Shown here: positions 36,061 to 43,873 of the stretch, in pieces | How positions within the stretch are numbered: the first letter of the stretch is position 1 | How the letters are laid out: every line of letters starts with the position of its first letter | NCBI GenBank assembly: GCA_001768235.1 | Contig: MENK01000028.1 | Span: 35,035 to 99,034, forward strand | Length of the DNA: 64,000 nt | Origin: Bacteroidetes bacterium GWB2_32_14 | Lineage (GTDB): Bacteria; Bacteroidota; Bacteroidia; Bacteroidales; UBA12077 | Direction of reading: 5' to 3' | Notes under the pieces: generated by a model | What the model was told of the DNA's origin: nothing | The model's input: the letters and a program-made list of their open reading frames with translations, nothing else | The model's database searches: none | Translations under genes and position numbers: made by a program

Positions 36061-36867
36061 ATGATAAAGCTTTCAGCTGTTATTATAACCTACAACGAAG
36101 AAAAAAAGATTGAACGTTGTTTACTTTCTCTCAAATCTGTAGCCGATGAAATTGTGGTTGTCGATTCATTTTCGACAGACAGAACCGAAGAAATCTGTTT
36201 AGCCCACGGGGCAAAATTCTCTAAACACCCGTTCGAAGGGTACATTGAACAAAAAAATTACGCATTAACCTGTGCATCAAATGATTATATCCTTTCGCTT
36301 GATGCCGACGAGGCCCTCTCTGAAGAACTCAAGCAATCCATTTTAAAAGTTAAATCCAAATGGAAATACGACGGGTACTATTTCAACCGATTTAATAATT
36401 ACTGCGGGCAATGGATACATCATTCCAACTGGTACCCTGATCAAAAACTACGATTATTCGACCGCAGAAAAGGGAAATGGGGAGGAACAAACCCTCACGA
36501 CAAAGTTGTTCAAACACACGGGGCTACAAAGAAATACTTAAAAGGTGATTTGTTGCACTGGGTTTTATCAACTTACGAAGACCATATTGATAAAGCCAAT
36601 AAATTTTCCACGATAGCTGCCGAAGAAGCTTTTAAAAAAAGAAAACGGGCAAGTATTATAACCATTTTATTACATGCCATGTGGAGATTTGTAAAATCGT
36701 ATTTCGTACGACTGGGAATTCTCGATGGGTATAACGGATTTGTTATCAGTTCTTTTTCATCATATACTGTTTTTCTAAAATATATAAAACTGCGTCAAAT
36801 GAACTTACACGAAAAAGGCAGTTTTGATAAACGACTTAGTAAAAACAATCCAACAATTGCATCATGA
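36061..36867 (+). CDS. Family 2 glycosyltransferase, WaaE/KdtX-like
   Basis: A 268-residue GT-A enzyme. The start LSAVIITYNEEKKIERCLLSL and the DXD-type LSLDADEAL are those of GT2 enzymes of the WaaE/LgtF type, which add glucose to LPS inner-core heptose. The GGTNPHDKV segment and the C-terminal amphipathic helix (ILLHAMWRFVKSYFVRLGILDG) fit that subgroup. It probably acts at the inner face of the inner membrane on LPS core. It heads the operon with a nucleotidyltransferase, a phosphotransferase and tsaC. Acceptor and donor are inferred. Confidence 0.85.
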   Translation: MIKLSAVIITYNEEKKIERCLLSLKSVADEIVVVDSFSTDRTEEICLAHGAKFSKHPFEGYIEQKNYALTCASNDYILSLDADEALSEELKQSILKVKSKWKYDGYYFNRFNNYCGQWIHHSNWYPDQKLRLFDRRKGKWGGTNPHDKVVQTHGATKKYLKGDLLHWVLSTYEDHIDKANKFSTIAAEEAFKKRKRASIITILLHAMWRFVKSYFVRLGILDGYNGFVISSFSSYTVFLKYIKLRQMNLHEKGSFDKRLSKNNPTIAS

Positions 36868-36906
36868 TAATCTTTACTTCGTTTAAATAATATAAACTTT
36901 AACATT

Positions 36907-37593
36907 ATGAAAATTGTAATTCTTGCAGCGGGTATTGGTTCCAGGTTGGGGAATCCTTTTCCAAAGCCATTAACTCCTTTAAAATCGGGCAAAACAATTT
37001 TAGAACAACAAATTGAAAATCTTTCTTCGTATTTTAATTTCGACAATATTAATGTCGTGGTTGGATTTAAAAAAGACCTGATTATGGAAAGCCTGCCCGA
37101 TGCAACTTTTATTTACAACCAGTTTTTTGATCAAACCAATACATCAAAAAGTTTATTAAAAGCACTTCGAAAATACCATACAGAATCATTGCTGTGGCTT
37201 AACGGCGATGTGGTATTCGATAAAAAAATTATGGAACTTTTAATCCCGTATATCAATAAAAACGAATCGTTTGTTTCGGTTAATAATTCAGAAGTTGGCG
37301 ACGAAGAAGTAAAATATACGCTCGATACAAAGGGATTTATTAAAGAAATTTCAAAAACTGTTAAAAATGGCCTGGGCGAAGCTGTTGGTATTAACTTTAT
37401 TTCATCGAAAGATGTTAATTTTTTCATTAAACGACTTGATGAATGTGCCAATAATGACTATTTCGAAAAAGGTATTGAAATGGCTATTCAACTCGACGGA
37501 ATAAAAGTACAGGCTGTTGATATTTCAAAGTACATGTGTGTTGAAGTTGATTTTGCAGAAGATCTTGAAAAAGCAAATAAGTTCCTGAAATGA
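36907..37593 (+). CDS. LicC-like nucleotidyltransferase (copy 2)
   Basis: A 228-residue NTP-transferase: VILAAGIGSRLGNPFPKPLT signature, LWLNGDVVFD (metal Asp), and GLGEAVGINF in the substrate region. Like copy 1 at 34964 it is in the size class of CTP:phosphocholine and related cytidylyltransferases, but the two are clearly diverged (GKGERLYPLTKNTPK against GIGSRLGNPFPK), so they likely act on different substrates. Its last codons overlap the following phosphotransferase start by 4 nt (ATGA), which indicates translational coupling. Confidence 0.75.
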   Translation: MKIVILAAGIGSRLGNPFPKPLTPLKSGKTILEQQIENLSSYFNFDNINVVVGFKKDLIMESLPDATFIYNQFFDQTNTSKSLLKALRKYHTESLLWLNGDVVFDKKIMELLIPYINKNESFVSVNNSEVGDEEVKYTLDTKGFIKEISKTVKNGLGEAVGINFISSKDVNFFIKRLDECANNDYFEKGIEMAIQLDGIKVQAVDISKYMCVEVDFAEDLEKANKFLK

Positions 37594-38630
37594 GAACCAC
37601 TCTTTTTTGTAAAAACCCGTATGCTTTTGGCATTCTTAAACCATTAAACGACGAATTGGCTAATCGAGGAATGCCCGTTATATGGTATATCCCTGGAGAA
37701 ATCATTAATTTGTTCCCATACAAAGAATCGTGTAATTACACATCGGAAATTCAAAGAATTGCAGATTTTAATAATGATGTGCTTATTGTCCCGGGTAACG
37801 AAGTGCCCCATTATTTACGAGGTTTAAAGGTTCAGGTTTTTCACGGGTTGGCCGGTGAAAAAAAAGGACATTTCAGAATACGTCATTATTTCGATTTATA
37901 CTTAACCCAGGGGCCTTATTTTACCGAACGATTCAAACAACTGGCAAATAAATACAAAGATTTTGATGTAATTGAAACCGGTTGGCCTAAACTTGATAGT
38001 TTATTTAACCAGAAAAATGCTTACATTTCAGAAAAACAAAGCATACTAAAAGAATCGGGAACCGATAAAATAGTTTTATATGCTCCTACATTTTCTCCTT
38101 CTCTCACATCAGCAACAGCATTAAAAAACGAAATAATAAAAATTGCCGACAAAAAAACGGTATTACTTATTAAGTTTCACGATTTAATGAATAAGAAAGT
38201 TATTGATGAATACAGGGAAATTGAAAAGCAAAATTCACATATCAGGATAATTCACGATAACAACATTACAAAATATTTAATCCTTGCTGATTTATTAATA
38301 AGCGATACATCATCCGTTGTATATGAGTTTCTTTTACTTGATAAACCCGTAATTACATTCAGGTCACACTCAAAGCACATACACTGGCAAAACATTGTTA
38401 ATCCTGTGGAACTAACAGATTCAGTACAAAATACTTTTTCCAAAGACAGATTTACAAATCAAAGAAAATGGATTATTAATAACTATCATCCATATTCCGA
38501 CGGATGTTCATCGAAACGAATTGTTGAGACTTTAATTTCTTACCTTGAATCACACCCTGTACCTGAAGAAAGAAAGATATCATGGTTCAGGAAACGTAAG
38601 ATGGTAACGATGTTTGGTAAAATAAATTAA
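37590..38630 (+). CDS. CDP-glycerol glycerophosphotransferase-family protein (copy 2)
   Basis: A 346-residue protein of the TagF/TagB group with VQVFHGLAGEKKGHFRIRH, the TGWPKLDSL turn, IVLYAPTFSP and LADLLISDTSSVVYEFLLLDKP. The last of these, with the DTSS motif, is closer to true CDP-glycerol enzymes than copy 1. The N-terminus is short, with no membrane helix. It is translationally coupled to the nucleotidyltransferase before it, so that enzyme is likely to make its CDP donor. Confidence 0.8.
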   Translation: MRTTLFCKNPYAFGILKPLNDELANRGMPVIWYIPGEIINLFPYKESCNYTSEIQRIADFNNDVLIVPGNEVPHYLRGLKVQVFHGLAGEKKGHFRIRHYFDLYLTQGPYFTERFKQLANKYKDFDVIETGWPKLDSLFNQKNAYISEKQSILKESGTDKIVLYAPTFSPSLTSATALKNEIIKIADKKTVLLIKFHDLMNKKVIDEYREIEKQNSHIRIIHDNNITKYLILADLLISDTSSVVYEFLLLDKPVITFRSHSKHIHWQNIVNPVELTDSVQNTFSKDRFTNQRKWIINNYHPYSDGCSSKRIVETLISYLESHPVPEERKISWFRKRKMVTMFGKIN

Positions 38631-38636
38631 GCCCAT

Positions 38637-39200
38637 ATGCAGGAAGATTTACTAAAAGCTCTTGAAGTATTAAAAAACGGAGGTGTTATTTTATACCCAA
38701 CGGATACTGTCTGGGGCCTGGGATGCGATGCTACAAACGAAAAAGCTGTTGCCCGTATTTATGAAATAAAAAAGAGTATTGATAAAAAAAGTATGCTGAT
38801 TTTACTCGACAACGAAGGCAAAATACTGTCATATGTTAAAGAAATGCCTGAAATTGCATGGGATTTAATTGATCTGGCAGAGAAACCATTAACTATTATT
38901 TATCCCGGGGCTAAGAATTTAGCACCAAACCTGATTGCACCCGATGGATCAATAGGCATAAGAATATCAAAAGAAACTTTTAATAAAAAACTGATTGAAA
39001 GATTCAGAAAACCCATTGTTTCCACGTCAGCCAATATAAGTGGAGAAGCCACCCCAAAAAAATTCGACGAAATTAGCAATAAAATCTTGCAAAGCGTTGA
39101 TTATATTGTAAATTGGAGACAAGGTGATTATTCAGAATCACAAGTCTCGGGTATTATAAAGCTGGAAATAAACGGGGAAATTCAGATTATAAGACAGTAA
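38637..39200 (+). CDS. tsaC: L-threonylcarbamoyladenylate synthase
   Basis: A 187-residue YrdC-fold enzyme for the first step of t6A tRNA modification: it joins Thr, bicarbonate and ATP. Signatures are LYPTDTVWGLGCDA, KPLTIIYPG and SIGIRISKE, then VSTSANISGE. It is the short form without the Sua5 C-terminal domain. It begins 6 nt after the phosphotransferase gene, but its role is unrelated to glycans. A terminator follows. Confidence 0.93.
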   Translation: MQEDLLKALEVLKNGGVILYPTDTVWGLGCDATNEKAVARIYEIKKSIDKKSMLILLDNEGKILSYVKEMPEIAWDLIDLAEKPLTIIYPGAKNLAPNLIAPDGSIGIRISKETFNKKLIERFRKPIVSTSANISGEATPKKFDEISNKILQSVDYIVNWRQGDYSESQVSGIIKLEINGEIQIIRQ

Positions 39201-39201
39201 A

Positions 39202-39221
39202 AAGGCGCTTAAAAGCGCCTT
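39202..39221 (+). terminator. Bidirectional terminator between tsaC and GIN gene
   Basis: An 8-bp GC-rich stem (39202-39209 with 39214-39221) and a 4-nt loop lie between two convergent stops. The T-rich tract on the plus side is short. Confidence 0.7.
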
Positions 39222-39227
39222 CCCTGT

Positions 39228-39953
39228 TTAATTATCATTCACGATTTTGCCACTGCCTGTAATATCCGCATTTATAATCGGTTTTCCCTTGTAATATATT
39301 TTACCACTGCCGGTTACTGATGCTTCTAATTTATTAATAACTTTTGCCATAATTGTACCAGAACCTGTTATTGTCAGTTCGGCTGATTCAAATTCAATCT
39401 GATAAAAATCAATGTCTCCTGACCCGGTAATCACTGCATCAATAGATTTAGCTTTTGAATTCCCTTTTATTTGAATATCTCCTGAACCGGAAATAATTGA
39501 TTTCACATTTTGTGTATTTAAATTGTCAATAATAATTGACCCGCTTCCCGTAACCACCAAGCCCAAATCAGAAGCATTAACAGGTGTTTTTGTAATAATA
39601 TCACCAGAACCGGAAATGGTTAGTTTTTCGATATTTTTTGTTGTTATATAAATATTGATTTCACTATTTCCCCTGTGATTATACCACTTTTCAAACTCAA
39701 TATCTAATGTATTATCATTTACTTCTGTAATAATTTTTTCCAGAACATCTTTATCCGCTTCAATAATTAATTCATTTTTATCTCCCTGAGATAAAAAAAC
39801 ATCGGCAGAAATAGACAGGTTAATTGAAGAAAAAGTTCCAACATTCCGATTCTCTTTATTGCCTCCCTGTGAATACGCAGAGTTAGGAATTACGCTGATA
39901 CCAGCAAGAAGTAGGACATTTACCAGTAATAATTTAAAGGAGTTTGTTTTCAT
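39228..39953 (-). CDS. Secreted head-GIN domain (DUF2807) protein
   Basis: A 241-residue protein with a signal peptide (to about residue 28, SAYSQ). A GIN strand region (VGTFSSINLSISADVFLSQG) leads into a solenoid in which the motif (T/S)GSG(D/S/K)I recurs seven times at about 18-20 residues, predicted to form a right-handed beta-helix. The family is common in Bacteroidota and of unknown function, perhaps an adhesin or carbohydrate binder. It stands alone, convergent with tsaC. Confidence 0.88.
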   Translation of the reverse strand: MKTNSFKLLLVNVLLLAGISVIPNSAYSQGGNKENRNVGTFSSINLSISADVFLSQGDKNELIIEADKDVLEKIITEVNDNTLDIEFEKWYNHRGNSEINIYITTKNIEKLTISGSGDIITKTPVNASDLGLVVTGSGSIIIDNLNTQNVKSIISGSGDIQIKGNSKAKSIDAVITGSGDIDFYQIEFESAELTITGSGTIMAKVINKLEASVTGSGKIYYKGKPIINADITGSGKIVNDN

Positions 39954-40024
39954 AATTTTATTTTTTAAAATATTGATTTTTCTAAAAGACGGTTAAAAAT
40001 GATATACGCTGCAATAATTTTCAT

Positions 40025-40032
40025 TAATTTTG
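40025..40032 (+). promoter_or_regulatory. -7 element of the CapD-like gene
   Basis: TAATTTTG matches TAnnTTTG. It overlaps the longest possible TTG start of the downstream frame (40030), which places the real start at ATG 40060. Confidence 0.55.
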
Positions 40033-40059
40033 GAGAAATTTGATTTATTAGAAACGTTT

Positions 40060-41973
40060 ATGCTTAATCCGAGTATGTTTCCATTTCCAAAATCATATAC
40101 TCCGCGGTGGATTGTTTTTCTTATTGATTTATCAATATGTACCATATCCATTTCGCTTGCATTTCTGCTTCGTTTTAATTTTAAAATCCCCCAAAATTAT
40201 TATGATGCATTAACATTTATTATTCCACTTGTTCTTTTTATAAGATCGGTTACCTTTTTAATTTTCAGAACGTATGCGGGAATTATCAGGTATTCAGGAG
40301 CAAAAGATACCGAACGGATTTTTCAGGTTGTAATTTCAGGTAGTTTAATCTTAATAGTTATAAACTTAATAAACTTTTACCTGATAAAAGGCGCTTTTAT
40401 AATTCCCTTTTCAATAATAGCTATTGATTTTCTGGCTACTGTTTTTCTAATGGCTTCATTCCGGTTAATGACCAAGATATTATACCAGGAGTTATATAAC
40501 CCGTCAAAAGATAAAACAGATATTATTATTTATGGTGCAGGCCAGTTTAGTATAATTACAAAACGAACCCTCGACCGTGATGCAGAAACAAAGCATAAAG
40601 TAATCGCCTTTCTGGATAATAATGAATCAATGATTGGCAAAGCACTCGAGGGAGTAACGATTTATCATACTCAAAGCCTGGAATCGTTACTCTTGAAAAA
40701 TCAGGTAGAAAAATTAATTATCGCGAAAGAAAATATCGATCCGATTGAAAAACAAGATATTATAGAACAATGCCTGCAATATAATATAAAAGTACTATCC
40801 GTACCAGATATAAATACATGGATAAACGGGGAACTTAGTTTTAACCAGATAAAAGAAATTAAAATTGAGGATTTACTCGAAAGGCCTCCAATAGTGCTTG
40901 ATATAAACAGGATCAGAAAAAATCTTTTAAACAAAAGCATTCTTGTTACCGGGGCTGCCGGTTCTATTGGTGGTGAAATTGTCCGTCAGTTAATTCATTT
41001 TAATCCGAAAAAAATTATACTGTTCGATCAGGCAGAATCCCCGCTATACGATATGGAGCTTGATTTACAGGAAAAATTTAATTTTTATAATTTCGAAATA
41101 GTAATTGGAAATGTAGCTGATGAATATCGCGTTAAACGACTTTTTGAAGTTTATAAACCATCTGTAGTTTTCCATGCAGCAGCATACAAACACGTTCCCA
41201 TGATGGAGAACAATCCTACCGAAGCACTGCGAACCAACATCCTGGGAACTCGAATAATGGCTGATACTTCGCATGATTATAAGGTTGAGCAATTTGTAAT
41301 GGTTTCAACAGATAAGGCTGTAAATCCCACCAACGTGATGGGTGCATCAAAACGAATTGCAGAAATCTATATCCAGGCTCTTAACCAGGTAAGTAAAACC
41401 AACTTTATTACAACCCGTTTTGGAAATGTTTTAGGATCAAACGGGTCTGTGATTCCACGGTTTAAAAAACAAATTGATAAAGGCGGTCCGGTTACTGTAA
41501 CTCATCCCGATGTTACACGTTATTTCATGACAATACCAGAAGCCTGTCAGCTGGTTCTTGAAGCAGGAGCCATGAGTAAGGGCGGTGAAATATTTATTTT
41601 TGATATGGGCAAATCTGTAAAAATTATCGACCTTGCAAAAAAAATGATTAAACTCTCCGGTTTAACAATAGGGAAAGATATCCAGATTAAATATACGGGC
41701 CTTCGACCCGGCGAAAAATTGTACGAAGAATTGCTTTGCGATACAGAAAATACAATTCCCACGCATCATTCAAAAATCATGATTGCCAAAGTTCCTTATT
41801 ATAACTTTGAAATCGTAAAAGAACATATTCAGGATTTAATAAAACTCCAAAAAAGACACAACAATTTCGATATTGTTAGGAAAATGAAAGAAATTATTCC
41901 CGAGTTTAAAAGCCAGAACTCAGTATATGAAGAACTCGATAATGAAATAACTCTTAATGAAAAAAGAAGTTAA
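40060..41973 (+). CDS. CapD/PglF-like membrane nucleotide-sugar 4,6-dehydratase
   Basis: A 637-residue protein. Four N-terminal membrane helices (about 15-145) are followed by a CoA-binding-like Rossmann domain (about 150-280) and an extended SDR dehydratase (about 285-600) with VTGAAGSIGGEIVRQL, VSTDKAVNPTNVMGASKR and RFGNVLGSNGSVIPRF. This is the retaining UDP-GlcNAc 4,6-dehydratase type used for bacillosamine, QuiNAc or FucNAc. It lies 1.4 kb after the glycan island and may feed the same surface polymer; that is inference. Its end overlaps the thioesterase start by 17 nt. Confidence 0.9.
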   Translation: MLNPSMFPFPKSYTPRWIVFLIDLSICTISISLAFLLRFNFKIPQNYYDALTFIIPLVLFIRSVTFLIFRTYAGIIRYSGAKDTERIFQVVISGSLILIVINLINFYLIKGAFIIPFSIIAIDFLATVFLMASFRLMTKILYQELYNPSKDKTDIIIYGAGQFSIITKRTLDRDAETKHKVIAFLDNNESMIGKALEGVTIYHTQSLESLLLKNQVEKLIIAKENIDPIEKQDIIEQCLQYNIKVLSVPDINTWINGELSFNQIKEIKIEDLLERPPIVLDINRIRKNLLNKSILVTGAAGSIGGEIVRQLIHFNPKKIILFDQAESPLYDMELDLQEKFNFYNFEIVIGNVADEYRVKRLFEVYKPSVVFHAAAYKHVPMMENNPTEALRTNILGTRIMADTSHDYKVEQFVMVSTDKAVNPTNVMGASKRIAEIYIQALNQVSKTNFITTRFGNVLGSNGSVIPRFKKQIDKGGPVTVTHPDVTRYFMTIPEACQLVLEAGAMSKGGEIFIFDMGKSVKIIDLAKKMIKLSGLTIGKDIQIKYTGLRPGEKLYEELLCDTENTIPTHHSKIMIAKVPYYNFEIVKEHIQDLIKLQKRHNNFDIVRKMKEIIPEFKSQNSVYEELDNEITLNEKRS

Positions 41974-42394
41974 TTATACTTTTCATCATATAACACCTGT
42001 TCAAATCCGGTTTAATGATTTCGATTCTTTAGAACACGTAAACAACTCTGTTTACCAGAATTACTATGACCTTGCACGAACAAGTTACATAGAACAAGTA
42101 TTTGAACAAAAAATGCAATGGCACGTACGTGGTCTCGTGTTGGTGAAAATTACAATTGAATTTATTCGTCCAATTTTAATGGATGAGGCCGTTGAAGTAA
42201 GAACAAAGATTTTCAAATTAGGGAATAAAAGTCTTGGAATGATTCAACAAATACTAAATCCGGGGACAAACGAAATAAAGTCGATAAGTGAATCTGTAAT
42301 GGTAGCTTATATTGAATCTGCTGATAAACCATGTCCTATTCCGGAAGATTGGCGTAACAAAATTATCCGTTACGAAAAGGATATTGCCTTTTAA
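41957..42394 (+). CDS. 4HBT-type acyl-CoA thioesterase
   Basis: A 145-residue hot-dog-fold thioesterase. The active-site segment IRFNDFDSLEHVNNSVYQNYYDLART, with Asp in FNDFD and the HVNN helix, is typical of YbgC/4-hydroxybenzoyl-CoA thioesterase relatives. Substrate unknown. Its start overlaps the CapD-like gene by 17 nt and its stop overlaps the convergent rimM stop by 4 nt. Confidence 0.85.
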   Translation: MKKEVNYTFHHITPVQIRFNDFDSLEHVNNSVYQNYYDLARTSYIEQVFEQKMQWHVRGLVLVKITIEFIRPILMDEAVEVRTKIFKLGNKSLGMIQQILNPGTNEIKSISESVMVAYIESADKPCPIPEDWRNKIIRYEKDIAF

Positions 42395-42921
42395 TCTACC
42401 TCATCTAAATTTAGAAGTCCCTCGGGAATATTCATAATGATGTATCTTTCATCATCATCAACTTCGATAATTAAATCGTCGTGTGCCGGTAAAAGAATTT
42501 CACTCTCTTTTGTCTGTACTCTTAACAGGGGGTTTTGAGCTATATCAATAAATTCGACAACCTCTCCCACGATAATTTTGTTTTCATCTTTTACGATATA
42601 CCCAACTACATCAATAAATTCATCAGATATATTACTAAAAATCTTGTTTGTTCTATCAATATAAAAATCCAAGCCCAGAAATTCCTTTGCATCGGATTCA
42701 TTTTCTAAATCTTCAAATTTTACTGAAGCATTCGTCGGGGATTTTACTTTAATGTATTCAATAAAAAAAGGAACCAGTTTTCCATCGATATCGATAAAAA
42801 CTGATTCCAGATTTTTTATTTTTTCAGGAATAGTGTTTACAAACTTTAGTGTAACCTCGCCTTTATTCCCATTGGTTTTTAAAAGCGAGCCAAGCAATAA
42901 ACAACTATCCTTGCTTAGCAT
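42391..42921 (-). CDS. rimM: 16S rRNA processing protein RimM
   Basis: A 176-residue two-domain protein: N-terminal beta barrel (GSLLKTNGNKGEVTLKF) and PRC-barrel (IDVVGYIVKDENKIIVGEVVEF, LLPAHDDLIIEVD). It aids 30S head maturation with uS19. It follows rpsP by 15 nt, the usual order. Confidence 0.93.
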   Translation of the reverse strand: MLSKDSCLLLGSLLKTNGNKGEVTLKFVNTIPEKIKNLESVFIDIDGKLVPFFIEYIKVKSPTNASVKFEDLENESDAKEFLGLDFYIDRTNKIFSNISDEFIDVVGYIVKDENKIIVGEVVEFIDIAQNPLLRVQTKESEILLPAHDDLIIEVDDDERYIIMNIPEGLLNLDEVD

Positions 42922-42936
42922 GAAAATAAGATTAGC

Positions 42937-43512
42937 TTATGCTTGGTCGGTATTTTCAACTTCAGGAGCCTCGCCTGCCGGATGAGCAGGTTGTTCTTCA
43001 ACAGCTTCTTCTTTCGAATCTTCTACATTTGCTTTAGCTTCTTTAGCAGCTTTTTCAGCTTTTTTCTTAGCTACTTCTTCAGCTTTTGCTTCACGTACTT
43101 TAGCTTCTGCTTCTAAACGGCCTTTCATTTCTGAATCATGTCCTTTTTTCAACATGTCGCGTTTAGCCTGAACTTTGTTTTCTTTTTCTTTCATCCAGGT
43201 TTCGAATTTTGCTTCAGCTTGTTCTTCTGTTAAAGCACCTTTTTTTACTCCTTCGAGTAAATGCTTTTTCATTAAAACACCTTTGTACGATAGAATAGCT
43301 CTACATGTATCGGTAGGTTGAGCGCCTTTATTTAACCAATCTAATGCACTATCAAAATTTAATTCAATAGTAGCAGGATTTGTGATAGGATTGTAAGTAC
43401 CTATACTTTCAATAAATCTACCATCTCGTGGCGCCCTGCTATCTGCGATAACAATGTGATAAAAAGCTGCTTTCTTGCGTCCTCTTCTTGTTAATCGAAT
43501 CTTTACAGGCAT
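42937..43512 (-). CDS. rpsP: Ribosomal protein bS16 with long charged tail
   Basis: A 191-residue protein. The first 80 or so residues are normal bS16 ([35 protein letters not shown]). The remaining 110 residues are an Ala/Lys/Glu-rich helix and acidic end ([19 protein letters not shown]). Long tails on bS16 are usual in Bacteroidota. It is the first gene of rpsP-rimM. Confidence 0.95.
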   Translation of the reverse strand: MPVKIRLTRRGRKKAAFYHIVIADSRAPRDGRFIESIGTYNPITNPATIELNFDSALDWLNKGAQPTDTCRAILSYKGVLMKKHLLEGVKKGALTEEQAEAKFETWMKEKENKVQAKRDMLKKGHDSEMKGRLEAEAKVREAKAEEVAKKKAEKAAKEAKANVEDSKEEAVEEQPAHPAGEAPEVENTDQA

Positions 43513-43873
43513 ACTCTTTTTTAATTTAAATTAGACCTACTTTTAAAAATTGTGGGGCAAAGATACAACTTTATTTCTTTTATAAAAGATTTTCTCATAT
43601 CGAAATTTTAAATAATACAATATGGATAAATTAAATGAACTAAAATTTAGAGTGTTTAAAGTTTAAATTTAAAGAATAAATCGTAATGAGAAAAATCGTA
43701 GCAAAAAGAAAACATCAGGCACTCCAAACTCCAAGTATTGATTCGTTACATTCAATTAAATTTTTAAATAGTTATTAACATCAAAAGTAAATTACTATTG
43801 AAATAACTAATTTTAAAAACCGGATAATAATCCGTGAAGGCAAATTATTTCACAGCTAAACAGCACGTTACAA
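43513..43873. other. 361-nt gap with no gene seen
   Basis: AT-rich spacer between divergent rpsP and dnaE. It should hold both promoters, but no full TTTG-TAnnTTTG pair is clear. The stretch 43640-43735 has short repeated words (GTTTAAAGTTTAAATTTAAAG; CACTCCAAACTCCAAG) that look like decayed low-complexity sequence. No ORF above 40 codons of convincing character. Confidence 0.5.

Noticed and set aside
33708..38630. Wall teichoic acid synthesis cluster
   Set aside because: lpxK, TonB and PorP-like genes show a Gram-negative envelope; there is no tagO, tagA or ABC exporter, so LPS or capsule decoration is more likely.
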